Shown here: positions 1 through 9,758 of the stretch, one piece after another
Numbering within the stretch: the stretch's first letter is position 1
Layout of the letters: each line of letters opens with the position of its first letter
Origin: an uncultured Gammaproteobacteria bacterium
Lineage (GTDB): Bacteria > Pseudomonadota > Gammaproteobacteria > Eutrophobiales > Eutrophobiaceae
Reading direction: 5' to 3'
DNA: 64,000 nt
Assembly: GCA_938084745.1 (NCBI GenBank)
Contig: CALKEZ010000006.1
Span: forward strand, 67,007-131,006
The notes under the pieces: generated by a model
The model's database searches: none
What the model saw: the letters and a program-made list of their open reading frames with translations, nothing else
What the model was told of the DNA's origin: nothing
Position numbers and translations under genes: made by a program

Positions 1-820
1 AAATCGCTAATAATTGTTCACTATCTGAATTTTCAATCGCAGCCTTAATTTGATCAATATGACCAGAAAAGAGTTCTAATGCATTCAATAATGCATCGCG
101 ATTGGAGAAACAGATGTCATGCCACATTTCCGGACTACTGGAAGCAATCCGGGTAAAGTCAGCAAACCCACCAGCTGCATATTTAAATATCTCTTCGCGT
201 TCCTGCATACCTGCCAGGCAATCCACCAACGCATAAGCCAGCATATGCGGTAAGTGACTGGTAGCTGCGAGCACATCGTCATGATGCTTAACGCCAAGAT
301 CGATTACATCAGCACCCACTGCCTGCCACATATCGGTAATGAGTTTATGTGCTTTGGAATCGGTTTCTTGCAACGGTGTCAGTATCACCCGATGGTCTAT
401 AAACAATTCTGCAAATGAAGCTTCCACACCACTTTGTTCTGTTCCGGCAATAGGATGTCCGGGGACAAAGCGAGGAAGCTTGTCTCCCATAATTCTTCTG
501 GCCGCACTGACGACACTGCCCTTGGCACTGCCGACATCGGTTAAAACCGCGTTTGGATTTAACGCAGCAACAATTGTAGGCAGCAGTTTTTCTGTCGTCG
601 ACAATGGGGTGCCGATCACAACCACATCAGCAGCAGCGACAGCTTCAGCGATATCTAATGAGTAATCATCAATAACGCCTAATTCGAGCGCCTTTATTAA
701 GGAGTCTTCGTTGCGATTACAACCCGTGATGCGATTGACAAGCTTGGCTTTACGTAAAGCGCGTGCCAATGAACCACCGATAAGACCAACGCCAATAATA
801 GATAAATGGTCAATTAACAT
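1..820 (-). CDS. tyrA: Prephenate dehydrogenase (TyrA family), 3' end cut by window edge
   Basis: The reading frame opens at an ATG at 820 on the minus strand and stays open to base 1, about 273 codons, so the C-terminus lies outside the window. The N-terminus is a Rossmann dinucleotide-binding motif (IIGVGLIGGS, residues 8-17). Further in are the PGHPIAGTEQSG segment and the SHLPH motif that carries the catalytic histidine in this family. The enzyme oxidatively decarboxylates prephenate (or arogenate) with NAD(P)+ on the tyrosine branch. The start lies 3 bp after the hisC stop, and hisC and pheA precede it on the same strand, so all three are probably one transcript. In Pseudomonas tyrA is fused to aroA here; whether that is so in this genome cannot be seen. 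Confidence 0.9.
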   Translation of the reverse strand, partial: MLIDHLSIIGVGLIGGSLARALRKAKLVNRITGCNRNEDSLIKALELGVIDDYSLDIAEAVAAADVVVIGTPLSTTEKLLPTIVAALNPNAVLTDVGSAKGSVVSAARRIMGDKLPRFVPGHPIAGTEQSGVEASFAELFIDHRVILTPLQETDSKAHKLITDMWQAVGADVIDLGVKHHDDVLAATSHLPHMLAYALVDCLAGMQEREEIFKYAAGGFADFTRIASSSPEMWHDICFSNRDALLNALELFSGHIDQIKAAIENSDSEQLLAI

Positions 821-823
821 AAT

Positions 824-1927
824 TTAAGCGGCCATTATTTTAGTAAGTTCATTAATAAAGCGCGTATTTTCAGATTCCAGCCCAATACTGATTCGCAAAT
901 GATTTGGCATACCATAGTTTGTTACAGGACGCACAATTACTCCGGCCTTCAACAAGGCACGATAGATTTCTTCAGCGGGCTGTTCAAAATCAACACAAAT
1001 AAAATTTCCCATCGATGGTATAAATTTTAGCCCCAGATTATCAAAGCCTTGGATCAACTGCCTCATACCCGCGTGGTTTACTTCAATACTACGCTCGATA
1101 TATTGACCGTCCTGTAATGCTGTTTCAGCGGCAACTAATGCCAGGCTATTATTATTAAAAGGTTGGCGTACACGATTTAACAAATTCGCAATATCCGGAT
1201 GTGACATGCCGTAACCAACGCGCAGCCCTGCTAATCCATAGGCCTTGGAAAAAGTTCGTGTGATAATCAGGTTGTTAAAGTCACTTAACCATAAACTACT
1301 ATCAGGGTAGTTCTTTTCATTGGTGGCATATTCAAAATAGGCCTCATCCACCAGCACAATGACATGCTCTGGAATATTTTCCAGTAGATTTCTCAAGCAG
1401 GCGCTATCCACCCAGGTGCCCGTTGGATTATTCGGATTGGCAATAAACATTAACCGGGTTTTATCAGTCACGGCGGCTAGCATGGCGGGCAAATCATGCC
1501 CCCAATCATTGGCTTGAACGACCACATGCTCGGCTCCAACAGCTTGCGTCACGATAGGATAGACAGCAAATGAATGTTGTGCGTAGATGACCTGATGTTC
1601 GCTAGTCACAAAGGCACGCGCTACCATTTCCAGAATGTCATTCGATCCGTTACCCAATGTAATGCAGTCTTTTGCAATATTATGTTTATTTGCCAGGGCT
1701 TGCTTTAACTTAAAGCCATTGCCATCTGGATAGCGTGACAAGTCTTTAGTGGCCGCAATACTCTCCAACACGCGTTGACTGGGTCCTAGCGGATTCTCAT
1801 TGGAAGCGAGTTTGATAATTTCATTCAAACCAAGCTCACGCTGTAATTCATCTATCGGTTTGCCGGGTTGATATGGCTGTAAACCAGCCACACCGGGCGT
1901 GGCAAGAGCAAGTAGATCACATGACAT
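824..1927 (-). CDS. hisC: Histidinol-phosphate aminotransferase (HisC2 type)
   Basis: This is a PLP-dependent class I/II aminotransferase of 367 residues from the chosen start. It converts histidinol phosphate and 2-oxoglutarate; homologues placed beside tyrA and pheA also transaminate aromatic keto acids. Visible motifs are KLASNENPLGPS near the N-terminus, NPNNPTGTW in the middle, and TFSKAYGLAGLRVGYG with the Schiff-base lysine. The frame extends 20 codons further upstream to 1987, but the family start MSCDLLALATPGV fits the ATG at 1927. It lies between pheA and tyrA on the same strand, which suggests a role in phenylalanine and tyrosine synthesis as well as histidine. Confidence 0.93.
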   Translation of the reverse strand: MSCDLLALATPGVAGLQPYQPGKPIDELQRELGLNEIIKLASNENPLGPSQRVLESIAATKDLSRYPDGNGFKLKQALANKHNIAKDCITLGNGSNDILEMVARAFVTSEHQVIYAQHSFAVYPIVTQAVGAEHVVVQANDWGHDLPAMLAAVTDKTRLMFIANPNNPTGTWVDSACLRNLLENIPEHVIVLVDEAYFEYATNEKNYPDSSLWLSDFNNLIITRTFSKAYGLAGLRVGYGMSHPDIANLLNRVRQPFNNNSLALVAAETALQDGQYIERSIEVNHAGMRQLIQGFDNLGLKFIPSMGNFICVDFEQPAEEIYRALLKAGVIVRPVTNYGMPNHLRISIGLESENTRFINELTKIMAA

Positions 1928-2022
1928 ACAAATTAATTTCCGAATATTTGATATTTTTTTTTCAAAACGAAATGTGCTGCTATTCAAAAAACCTGGCGTT
2001 GAATGTTGTTATTCGTATTTCA

Positions 2023-3108
2023 CTAAAGTACGGCTTTAGGATAAGAACCCAGTAACTTGACCATAGCAGCGCAATCTTCAAGTTTGGCCAACGCTTTTTT
2101 AACGGGCTCATCTTCAGCATGCCCTTCGATATCAACAAAAAAAACATAATCCCACATCTCTCGACGAGAAGGTCTGGATTCAATTCGTGTCATGCTGACA
2201 CCATTGTCTGCGAAGCAACTTAGCATCTTATGCAATGCGCCGGGTTTGTTCGGTGCTGAAAAAATCAATGAGGTTTTATCATTACCGCAAGGACGGCAGA
2301 CTTCTTTGCCAATAACTAAAAATCGAGTCGTGTTATCGGGTTCATCTTCAATATTACTGGCCAGATTATTTAACTGATATAATTCACCTGCCGCACTGCT
2401 CGCGATGGCAGCAACATGTTTTTCATTACGTGCGATGCGGGCAGCTTCGGCATTACTACTCACGGCAATACGTTCAGCTTTAAGAAGATGTGTGTCTAAC
2501 CAGGCACGACATTGTGCCAATGACTGTTGGTGTGAATAAACGGTGGCTATCTCATCAAGTGATTCATCTTTACTCAAAAGATGATGATGAATACGTAATT
2601 CAACTTCACCACAGATGCTCAAACTCGAATGATTCAACATATCCAAAGTATGATTAACGACACCTTCAATAGAATTTTCTACCGGCACGACACCGTAGTG
2701 AGAAGCCCCCGATTCAACTTCACGAAAGACCTGATCGATAGTCCCGAACGCTGTCGTATTAACTGAATGACCAAAATGTTTTAATGCTGCGGATTGGGTA
2801 AACGTACCTTCCGGTCCCAGATAGGCGATATCCAGTAACTGTTCCAATGCCAGACAAGCTGACATAATTTCCCGAAACAGACGTGCCATCTCTTCTTCCG
2901 ACAGAGGCCCTTTATTCTGTTCTATAACTTTTCTTAATATTTGTGCTTCGCGTTCCGGTCGATAAAAATTGGCTGGCTCCGGCGATGAATTTTTTACCTC
3001 GGCGACAGCTTGTGCCAGACGCGCGCGAGCACTGATTAGATCAATGAGTTGTTTATCTAATGCATCTATATCAACACGCAGTTGCGCTAATTTTTTTTCA
3101 TCGGCCAT
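2023..3108 (-). CDS. pheA: Bifunctional chorismate mutase / prephenate dehydratase
   Basis: The 361-residue protein has the standard P-protein order. An AroQ chorismate mutase helical domain (about 1-85) is followed by the prephenate dehydratase domain (about 92-270, starting IAYLGPEGTFT and ending with the catalytic TTRF motif). A C-terminal ACT domain follows with the ESRP motif, where phenylalanine binds for feedback inhibition. It turns chorismate into phenylpyruvate through prephenate. It is the first gene of the apparent pheA-hisC-tyrA unit. No convincing Shine-Dalgarno sequence is seen before the ATG. In related genomes serC sits between gyrA and pheA; here there is only 246 bp without a gene. 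Confidence 0.96.
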   Translation of the reverse strand: MADEKKLAQLRVDIDALDKQLIDLISARARLAQAVAEVKNSSPEPANFYRPEREAQILRKVIEQNKGPLSEEEMARLFREIMSACLALEQLLDIAYLGPEGTFTQSAALKHFGHSVNTTAFGTIDQVFREVESGASHYGVVPVENSIEGVVNHTLDMLNHSSLSICGEVELRIHHHLLSKDESLDEIATVYSHQQSLAQCRAWLDTHLLKAERIAVSSNAEAARIARNEKHVAAIASSAAGELYQLNNLASNIEDEPDNTTRFLVIGKEVCRPCGNDKTSLIFSAPNKPGALHKMLSCFADNGVSMTRIESRPSRREMWDYVFFVDIEGHAEDEPVKKALAKLEDCAAMVKLLGSYPKAVL

Positions 3109-3245
3109 GGTTGGGTACCAAGCTGGTTTTTAATTATTTTCAAAGTCTGACAGCATACGGTAGAGACTGACACTTGTTAAGGAATCACTAATATAATTAT
3201 TCTAATTCCCGCCTAAAACCGATTTTTCCTATACCTAATCACTGA

Positions 3246-3270
3246 CAATTCATTATAGACACTTGTCTAT
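3246..3270 (-). promoter_or_regulatory. Possible pheA promoter with overlapping dyad
   Basis: On the minus strand a perfect TATAAT hexamer (3253-3258) lies about 145 bp upstream of the pheA start, with only a weak -35 candidate about 17 bp further up. A 16-bp dyad, ATAGACA-CT-TGTCTAT on the plus strand (3255-3270), overlaps the hexamer, the position expected for an operator. The protein that might bind is unknown. The rest of the 3109-3354 gap shows no gene and no serC remnant. Confidence 0.35.
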
Positions 3271-3354
3271 GTATGAACTATGTCTGGAATGAGGAAAGCT
3301 TGTGGCCGGGGGAACAGTATCAGGTTTGATAACCGATCCTGAATATGATGCACT

Positions 3355-5922
3355 CTATTCTGCGATTGGGCCGTCTTCTTGTTCATCATCGCCATACTCA
3401 ACAATACGTTCAAGACCAGCCAAATGTTCTGATTCATTCAGATTAACCAGTCTTACACCTTGAGTATTACGACCAAAGACAGAGATATCTTTTACCGGTG
3501 TTCTGATCAAAGTACCCTGATCGCTGATCAACATAATCTCATCATCATTTTCAACGGACACAGCACCAACAACGGCGCCATTGCGTTCGGAGACCTGAAT
3601 AGAAATAACACCCACACCACCACGCGATTTCTGCGGATAATCTTCAACCGCTGTTCGTTTACCATAACCATTTTCTGTGGCAGTCAGAATTGTCACGTCT
3701 TCATTCTCAACGATGATTAAAGAAATAACATGTTGATCTTTTTGCAAACGAATACCGCGCACACCTTTAGCCGTTCTACCTGTTTCCCTGACATGTGATT
3801 CCGGGAAGCGAACCACCTTGCCGGTATTACTGAACAGCATAATATCCTGTTTACCATCAGTAATTTCAACGCCGATAAGTTTATTACCTTCGGCTAATTC
3901 AATGGCGCGCTTACCGCTTGGGCGTGGTCGTGAAAATTCCTGTAGCGATGTTTTCTTGACCGTGCCATCAGCAGTCGCCATAAAAATATACTTATCCTGT
4001 GCATATTCACGTATAGGCAAGATAGCATTAATTTGCTCACCATCTTCCAGGGGCAGGAGGTTAATAATCGGTTTGCCACGTGCTGTACGACTGGCCTGCG
4101 GCAAGTCATAGACTTTTAACCAGTAAACTTTGCCGCGATTAGAAAAGCACAAAATCGTGTCATGGGTACTGGCAATAAATAATTTATCAATAAAATCTTC
4201 GTCTTTTACCGAGGTAGCAGACTTGCCTCGGCCACCGCGTTTTTGTGAACGATAGGTATCCATCGGCTGTGACTTGGCATAACCTGCGTGAGATAAGGTC
4301 ACGACAACGTCTTCTTCCGTAATCAAGTCTTCCATGCTCAGATCTTCCTTAGTATGAACGATCTCGGTTTTACGCTCGTCGCCATAGCGTTCCAGGATAT
4401 CTTTTAATTCATCACGAATGACTTGCATTAATCGTTCTGGTCGCGACAGGATATCTAGCAAGTCCGCAATCGCATCCAGCAAGTCGCCGTATTCTTTCAG
4501 TATCTTGTCTTTTTCGAGACCCGTCAGCTTTTGCAAGCGCAACTCAAGGATGGCCTGTGCCTGCTCTGGTGATAAGCGGTAACCTGCATCGGTCAAACCG
4601 AATTCTTTCGGCAAATAATCCGGTCGTGATGACTCGGCACCAGCACGACTCAGCATCTCGACAACAGCGCCCGACTCCCAGGTTTCTGCTAATAAACTTA
4701 TTTTTGCATCTGCCGGACTGGCTGATTGCTTAATCAGTGCAATAACCGGATCAATATTGGCCAGGGCAACGGCAAGACCTTCTAATAAATGAGCACGTAC
4801 CCGCGCTTTGCGTAAATCAAAAATAGTCCGACGCGTAACCACTTCACGACGATGACTAATAAAGGCTTCAAGCAAATCCTTCAGATTCATCAAGCGTGGA
4901 CGATTATCAGCCAATGCCACAATATTGATACCAAACACAGACTGCATCTGGGTAAACTTATAGAGGTTATTTAAAATAACTTCGGCTACTTCACCACGCC
5001 GCAATTCGATGACAACGCGCATACCATCTTTATCAGACTCATCACGCAGTTCACGAATACCGGTTACTTTTTTATCTTTTACCAGTTCCGCTATCTTTTC
5101 GACCAGACGTGCCTTGTTGACCTGGTAAGGAAGCTCATTGATGATGATTTTGCCACCCGAATCATTTTCTTCAATTTTAGTTCGTGCACGCACGTAGATA
5201 CGACCACGACCGGTTTCATAAGCTTCTTTAATGCCCGATGAGCCGTTAATAATAGCTGCCGTTGGAAAATCCGGGCCGGGTATGTACTGCATCAAATCCT
5301 GAATCGTTGCTTCCGGGTTTTCAATCAAGGCTAAACAGGCAGACACGACTTCCGTCAGGTTGTGGGGTGGAATATTGGTCGCCATTCCCACAGCAATACC
5401 ACTGGAACCATTAACAAGAAGATTAGGAATGCGGGTAGGCATAACCACAGGCTCATGTTCGGAACCATCATAGTTAGGCGAGAAATCAACGGTTTCTTTA
5501 TCAAGGTCTTCCAGAATCTCATGCGCAATTCGCGTCATACGAACTTCGGTATAACGCATTGCGGCAGGGGAATCACCATCTACCGAGCCGAAGTTACCCT
5601 GGCCGTCGACCAGCAAGTAGCGCAAGGAGAAAGGCTGCGCCATGCGTACCATTGTATCGTAGACCGCAGTATCGCCATGCGGGTGATACTTACCGATGAC
5701 ATCACCGACGACGCGAGCTGATTTCTTATAGGGTTTATTGTAATCATTGCCCATTTCTTTCATCGCAAACAACACCCGGCGATGAACCGGTTTCAGTCCA
5801 TCACGGACATCAGGCAAGGCGCGACCGACGATAACACTCATGGCATAGTCCATATAGGACTGCCGCATTTCGTCTTCTATATTGACGTGCGAAAGAGCAC
5901 GGGCGAAATCAGAATCGGACAT
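3355..5922 (-). CDS. gyrA: DNA gyrase subunit A
   Basis: This full-length GyrA (855 residues) is the breakage-reunion subunit of the A2B2 gyrase that introduces negative supercoils. The catalytic tyrosine is in AAMRYTE (Y124). The quinolone-resistance region reads [11 protein letters not shown]: the Ser83-equivalent is threonine, the normal residue in Pseudomonas, and the Asp87-equivalent is present, so no resistance change is evident. The C-terminal half contains the beta-pinwheel repeats with the GyrA-box (QKRGGRGK). The acidic tail ends in a run rich in D and E. The downstream neighbours on the strand are pheA and hisC, and mtnA lies upstream. Confidence 0.98.
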   Translation of the reverse strand: MSDSDFARALSHVNIEDEMRQSYMDYAMSVIVGRALPDVRDGLKPVHRRVLFAMKEMGNDYNKPYKKSARVVGDVIGKYHPHGDTAVYDTMVRMAQPFSLRYLLVDGQGNFGSVDGDSPAAMRYTEVRMTRIAHEILEDLDKETVDFSPNYDGSEHEPVVMPTRIPNLLVNGSSGIAVGMATNIPPHNLTEVVSACLALIENPEATIQDLMQYIPGPDFPTAAIINGSSGIKEAYETGRGRIYVRARTKIEENDSGGKIIINELPYQVNKARLVEKIAELVKDKKVTGIRELRDESDKDGMRVVIELRRGEVAEVILNNLYKFTQMQSVFGINIVALADNRPRLMNLKDLLEAFISHRREVVTRRTIFDLRKARVRAHLLEGLAVALANIDPVIALIKQSASPADAKISLLAETWESGAVVEMLSRAGAESSRPDYLPKEFGLTDAGYRLSPEQAQAILELRLQKLTGLEKDKILKEYGDLLDAIADLLDILSRPERLMQVIRDELKDILERYGDERKTEIVHTKEDLSMEDLITEEDVVVTLSHAGYAKSQPMDTYRSQKRGGRGKSATSVKDEDFIDKLFIASTHDTILCFSNRGKVYWLKVYDLPQASRTARGKPIINLLPLEDGEQINAILPIREYAQDKYIFMATADGTVKKTSLQEFSRPRPSGKRAIELAEGNKLIGVEITDGKQDIMLFSNTGKVVRFPESHVRETGRTAKGVRGIRLQKDQHVISLIIVENEDVTILTATENGYGKRTAVEDYPQKSRGGVGVISIQVSERNGAVVGAVSVENDDEIMLISDQGTLIRTPVKDISVFGRNTQGVRLVNLNESEHLAGLERIVEYGDDEQEDGPIAE

Positions 5923-6051
5923 AGTTTATTGATGGAAAAGGGAGCAAAAAAGGCCTTAATTTCAAGTAATTTTTCAAGCCGAAATACTAACATAATTCAG
6001 CCATTTACCCTACTTAATTTTTACATTTTAATGCTGAATTTCAGGCTGCAT

Positions 6052-7107
6052 TTATCCAAACATTGCAAGCATTTTTTCTACATTCGGACTACGTACAATT
6101 CCCTTTTCTGTAACGATGACATCAACCAGTTTTGCCGGGGTAATATCGAAGGCTGGATTTATTGCCTCAATATCATTTGGCGCAATTCGAATCGTATTAA
6201 ACTCCGTTATTTCCTCAGCGCTACGGTTCTCAATCGGGATGTTTGCACCGGACTCAATCTGCATATCAATCGTAGATGAGGGAGCAACAACCATGACTTT
6301 TATACCATGATAATAGGCAGAAACGGCGTGTGAATAGGTACCAATCTTATTGGCAACATCACCATTTGCAGCAATGCGATCGGAACCCACAATGAGCCAG
6401 GCAATTTTTCTGTTTTCCATCAGACTCGCAATGGCTGAATCAATCACCAGATTCACCGGGATATGATCCTGTTGTAATTCCCAACTGGTCAAACGTGCAC
6501 CTTGAAACCAGGGACGGGTTTCAGAGGCAAATACCCGTTTAATTCTGCCTTGATTGAATGCCGTTCTGATGACACCCAGTGCGGTACCATAACCGCCGGT
6601 TGCGAGTGCACCTGCATTACAATGCGTAATCACCTGACTATCAGGCACGATCAACTCAGCACCTAAACGCCCCATTTCATGATTCGCCGCGATATCGTCA
6701 GCATGAATTTGCTTTGCGCGCTCTAATAAAAACGGTTCCGGCTCACCTTCGATGATAGCGAAAACCTGACGCATCTCGGCTATCGCCCAATGCAAATTAA
6801 CGGCTGTCGGTCTCGCCGCTGCCAAATTCATCAAATCTGCTTCTATAGCTTCACGCCAGCAATCGGCATTCTCCTGCCAGGCTGATCGTGCGGCTAAAAC
6901 CACTGCATAGGCGGCAGCAATACCAATCGCCGGCGCCCCACGGACGATCATCTCCTTAATCGCAGCCGCCACTGCTGATGCTGAATCGTAATTAAGGTAG
7001 ATAATCTCTCCTGGTAATTTTCTTTGGTCCAACAAGGTCAACATTCCCGCGTTCCACTTAACAGCAGAAAACGTCTCGGTCGGATATTCTGATTTATTAC
7101 TGTTCAA
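6052..7107 (-). CDS. mtnA: S-methyl-5-thioribose-1-phosphate isomerase
   Basis: The 351-residue protein belongs to the eIF2B-alpha-like isomerase family. It converts 5-methylthioribose-1-phosphate to 5-methylthioribulose-1-phosphate in methionine salvage. Diagnostic segments are RGAPAIGIAAAYA, the THCNAGALATGGYGTALG stretch with the catalytic cysteine, and GSDRIAANGDVANKIGTY with the catalytic aspartate. It is divergent from mtaD, with 63 bp between the two starts, so they probably share a control region. The remaining pathway genes mtnB, mtnD and mtnC lie about 37 kb away in this same window. Confidence 0.96.
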   Translation of the reverse strand: MNSNKSEYPTETFSAVKWNAGMLTLLDQRKLPGEIIYLNYDSASAVAAAIKEMIVRGAPAIGIAAAYAVVLAARSAWQENADCWREAIEADLMNLAAARPTAVNLHWAIAEMRQVFAIIEGEPEPFLLERAKQIHADDIAANHEMGRLGAELIVPDSQVITHCNAGALATGGYGTALGVIRTAFNQGRIKRVFASETRPWFQGARLTSWELQQDHIPVNLVIDSAIASLMENRKIAWLIVGSDRIAANGDVANKIGTYSHAVSAYYHGIKVMVVAPSSTIDMQIESGANIPIENRSAEEITEFNTIRIAPNDIEAINPAFDITPAKLVDVIVTEKGIVRSPNVEKMLAMFG

Positions 7108-7170
7108 TTCGTTTTATCCTGTCAATGAATTATCATAGTGCTAATTAAAAATAAGGATGCCGTTTTCACG

Positions 7171-8481
7171 ATGAAAATTGATACCCTGATCCATGCCAAA
7201 TGGATTATACCGGTTGAGCCGGAAAATACTGTTTATGAAAATTATTCTATCGCTATTAAAGGCGACAAAATAGAAGCCATCCTTCCATCTGCTACGGCAC
7301 GTAAAAAATATACAGCCACAACAGAACATAATCTGGACCAGCATGCGCTCATCCCCGGTTTAATTAATGCCCATACGCATGCAGCAATGAGTTTGTTGCG
7401 CGGGCTTGCTGATGATCTACCGCTGATGGACTGGCTTAATCATCATATCTGGCCAGCCGAACAAAAATGGGTCAATGCTGAATTCGTTAAAGACGGAACC
7501 GAACTTGCCGTTGCCGAAATGATTCGTGGTGGCACAACCTGTTTCAATGATATGTATTTCTTTCCCGATCATACAGCAGCCGTTTGTGCAAACGTAGGCA
7601 TGCGTGTCGTAGTCGGTTTAATCCTGATCGATTTTCCCACTGCCTGGGCCGATGACGCCGATGAATACATCCTGAAAGGTGAGCAAGTACATGATACCTA
7701 TCGCCATAATCCGTTGGTCAATACCGCATTTGCACCTCATGCGCCCTATACCGTATCCGATGAACCGTTACAGCGTATTAATGTGCTTGCCGAAGAACTC
7801 GATATTCCGATACATATGCATGTCCACGAAACGGCATTTGAAGTTACGCAAAGCCTTGAACAACACAAGAAACGACCTATACAACGCTTGACCGAGCTGG
7901 GTGTCATGAGTCCACGCATGCTGGCCGTACATATGACGCAATTGGAACAAGCTGAAATAGACCTCCTCGCTAAACTCGATGTTAGTGTTGCCCATTGCCC
8001 GGAATCAAATCTGAAATTGGCCAGTGGCTTTTGTCCCGTCGGAGCACTGGTGAAGGCAGGAGTTAATGTGTGTATCGGTACTGATGGTACTGCCAGCAAT
8101 AATGATCTCGATATGATTGGAGAAATGCGCACTGCGGCCTTACTCGCCAAGGGTGTAGCTAATGACACAACCTGTCTGGATGCTCACACCACATTAAAAA
8201 TGGCGACACTGAATGGTGCCAGAGCACTTGGCCTGAATGACACGATTGGTTCCTTAAAGAAAGGTAAACAAGCTGACATTGTAGCAATCAATCTCGATCA
8301 ACTCGAAACTGTACCGATGTACGAACCTGTTTCACAAATCGTCTATGCGGGAAACCGGGAACAAGTCAGTGATGTCTGGATTGCCGGGAAGCAGCTATTA
8401 AAAAATAGAAAATTAACTACGCTGGAATATTCCAGAGTGATGGAAAAAACAAAAGCCTGGCAAGAAAAAATAAACGGATAA
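7171..8481 (+). CDS. mtaD: 5'-methylthioadenosine / S-adenosylhomocysteine deaminase (amidohydrolase)
   Basis: This is a metal-dependent amidohydrolase of the TRZ/ATZ family, 436 residues from the ATG at 7171. The frame opens at 7138, but the family start MKIDTLIHAKWIIP and an upstream AAGGAT favour 7171. Metal ligands are visible in NAHTHAAMSLLRG (HxH), HMHVHET, and the C-terminal GTDG aspartate. The enzyme deaminates methylthioadenosine to methylthioinosine. Neighbouring mtnA supports a salvage role over a generic cytosine or atrazine hydrolase role. In Pseudomonas the same gene sits beside mtnA and gyrA. Confidence 0.9.
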   Translation: MKIDTLIHAKWIIPVEPENTVYENYSIAIKGDKIEAILPSATARKKYTATTEHNLDQHALIPGLINAHTHAAMSLLRGLADDLPLMDWLNHHIWPAEQKWVNAEFVKDGTELAVAEMIRGGTTCFNDMYFFPDHTAAVCANVGMRVVVGLILIDFPTAWADDADEYILKGEQVHDTYRHNPLVNTAFAPHAPYTVSDEPLQRINVLAEELDIPIHMHVHETAFEVTQSLEQHKKRPIQRLTELGVMSPRMLAVHMTQLEQAEIDLLAKLDVSVAHCPESNLKLASGFCPVGALVKAGVNVCIGTDGTASNNDLDMIGEMRTAALLAKGVANDTTCLDAHTTLKMATLNGARALGLNDTIGSLKKGKQADIVAINLDQLETVPMYEPVSQIVYAGNREQVSDVWIAGKQLLKNRKLTTLEYSRVMEKTKAWQEKING

Positions 8482-8577
8482 AAACAAAAAATTGCTGTGA
8501 TAAACCTTCAAAAATTGATGCTAGAAGAACACATAAATTCAAAAACAAGAGGGCATCATTAATAAATAAAGTAAGGT

Positions 8578-9105
8578 CTATCCCCTGTATTCTGATAACC
8601 CTGTATTTTCATCCTCTACTGGCTTGTACTTATCAATATAACGCTGAATAGTTTTAAATGAGGGGTTTCCTGGCATCATATAACCATAAACATCAAAGAC
8701 GGGCACTGTATAATGGTTCGATTTGATTCCTGCTGCTTTTAACTTCTCTATCATTTCATTTTCTTTGTTACGGTCTCTATCAACAAAGTATTCTGTATAT
8801 TTAATATGATTATCATTAAACACGTTTCTTTTTTTAGTGCAATACCCACATGTCGTTAACGAGTACATAACTATCTCGTTACTACCCCCCGAAATATAAG
8901 GTTTATATCTTTCTATATTTAATTTTTCCAGCACTTCATCTTCATAATGAGCAAACATTAAAACCAGAGCGAAAATAATAAAAAACCAGGTCAGATGAAG
9001 GAGTATTGTTATTGGTGACTTATCTTTATAATACTCAATTGTAGCGGCATATTGATTTTGCATTAAAAACCGCTTAATAAAACCATCGCTATTCATTTTC
9101 GTCAC
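8578..9105 (-). CDS. Membrane-anchored glutaredoxin-like protein
   Basis: The 175-residue protein has an N-terminal segment, one hydrophobic helix (about residues 32-52), and a C-terminal thioredoxin-fold domain. The domain carries the redox pair CGYC (C86, C89) and the cis-proline motif TVPVF, as in glutaredoxins. The topology would place the active domain on one face of the inner membrane; which face is not certain. The start is a GTG at 9105 whose bases overlap the rnt stop by 4 bp, so translation is probably coupled; an ATG at 9096 is an alternative. The substrate is unknown. Confidence 0.75.
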   Translation of the reverse strand: MTKMNSDGFIKRFLMQNQYAATIEYYKDKSPITILLHLTWFFIIFALVLMFAHYEDEVLEKLNIERYKPYISGGSNEIVMYSLTTCGYCTKKRNVFNDNHIKYTEYFVDRDRNKENEMIEKLKAAGIKSNHYTVPVFDVYGYMMPGNPSFKTIQRYIDKYKPVEDENTGLSEYRG

Positions 9106-9758
9106 GTAAAGCTTCCCGAAAACTTATTCCACTTATTAACAATTTCACAAAATAATAATGCGGTTTGTTCTGCATCATAGCGAGCGGAGTGAGCTTCTTT
9201 ACTATCCCAACTCAGTCCAGCTTCTACTGCTGCCCGAGACAAGACTGTCTGGCCATAAGCAAGTCCTGCCATAGTCGCAGTGTCAAACGTACTGAAAGGA
9301 TGGAATGGATTGCGTTTGATCTGAGCGCGTTCAACAGCCGCATTTAAAAATCCTAAATCAAAAGATGCGTTATGCCCGACAAGAATGGCACGGCTACAGC
9401 GGTGTTCTTTTATTTTTTTTCTGATTGGTTTGAATACCTCGTGTAAGGCTTCGGTTTCGCTAACAGCAATCTGTTTACGAAACGGATGATTAGGATCAAC
9501 ACCAATAAAATCGAGTGAGGCCTGATCCAGATTGGCGCCTTCGAATGGATTAACATGTTTGGAGACAACCTCATCAATACACCATTGCTGCTCATCATTA
9601 ACGGTCACTGTTACGGCCGCGATTTCCAGGAGTGCATCTGTGGCCGCATTAAAGCCCGCAGTTTCAACATCAACGATAACCGGCAAAAAACCACGAAAAC
9701 GTTTTGCAACTAAGGATACTTTTTTCGATTGTGCTTCGTTTAATTCTTCAGTTGCCAT
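9102..9758 (-). CDS. rnt: Ribonuclease T
   Basis: This DEDDh 3'-5' exoribonuclease trims the 3' ends of tRNA and other stable RNAs. Exo I is visible in [21 protein letters not shown] (D and E), Exo II in [16 protein letters not shown], and Exo III in [14 protein letters not shown] (H and D). The ATG at 9758 is preceded by AGGTGGA at good spacing and is preferred over the GTG at 9764. The 5' end overlaps the 3' end of pyrC by 19 bp, and the gene order pyrC-rnt is the one known in Pseudomonas. Confidence 0.95.
   Translation of the reverse strand: MATEELNEAQSKKVSLVAKRFRGFLPVIVDVETAGFNAATDALLEIAAVTVTVNDEQQWCIDEVVSKHVNPFEGANLDQASLDFIGVDPNHPFRKQIAVSETEALHEVFKPIRKKIKEHRCSRAILVGHNASFDLGFLNAAVERAQIKRNPFHPFSTFDTATMAGLAYGQTVLSRAAVEAGLSWDSKEAHSARYDAEQTALLFCEIVNKWNKFSGSFT

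Noticed and set aside
339..665. 108-codon plus-strand frame at the left edge
   Set aside because: It is antisense to tyrA, whose minus-strand frame is open across the region and has clear motifs.
5362..5721. 119-codon frame on the plus strand inside gyrA
   Set aside because: It is antisense to a conserved part of gyrA and has no coding signs of its own.
7746..8168. 140-codon minus-strand frame inside mtaD
   Set aside because: Antisense to the conserved metal-binding part of mtaD; serine- and isoleucine-rich composition is typical of shadow frames.
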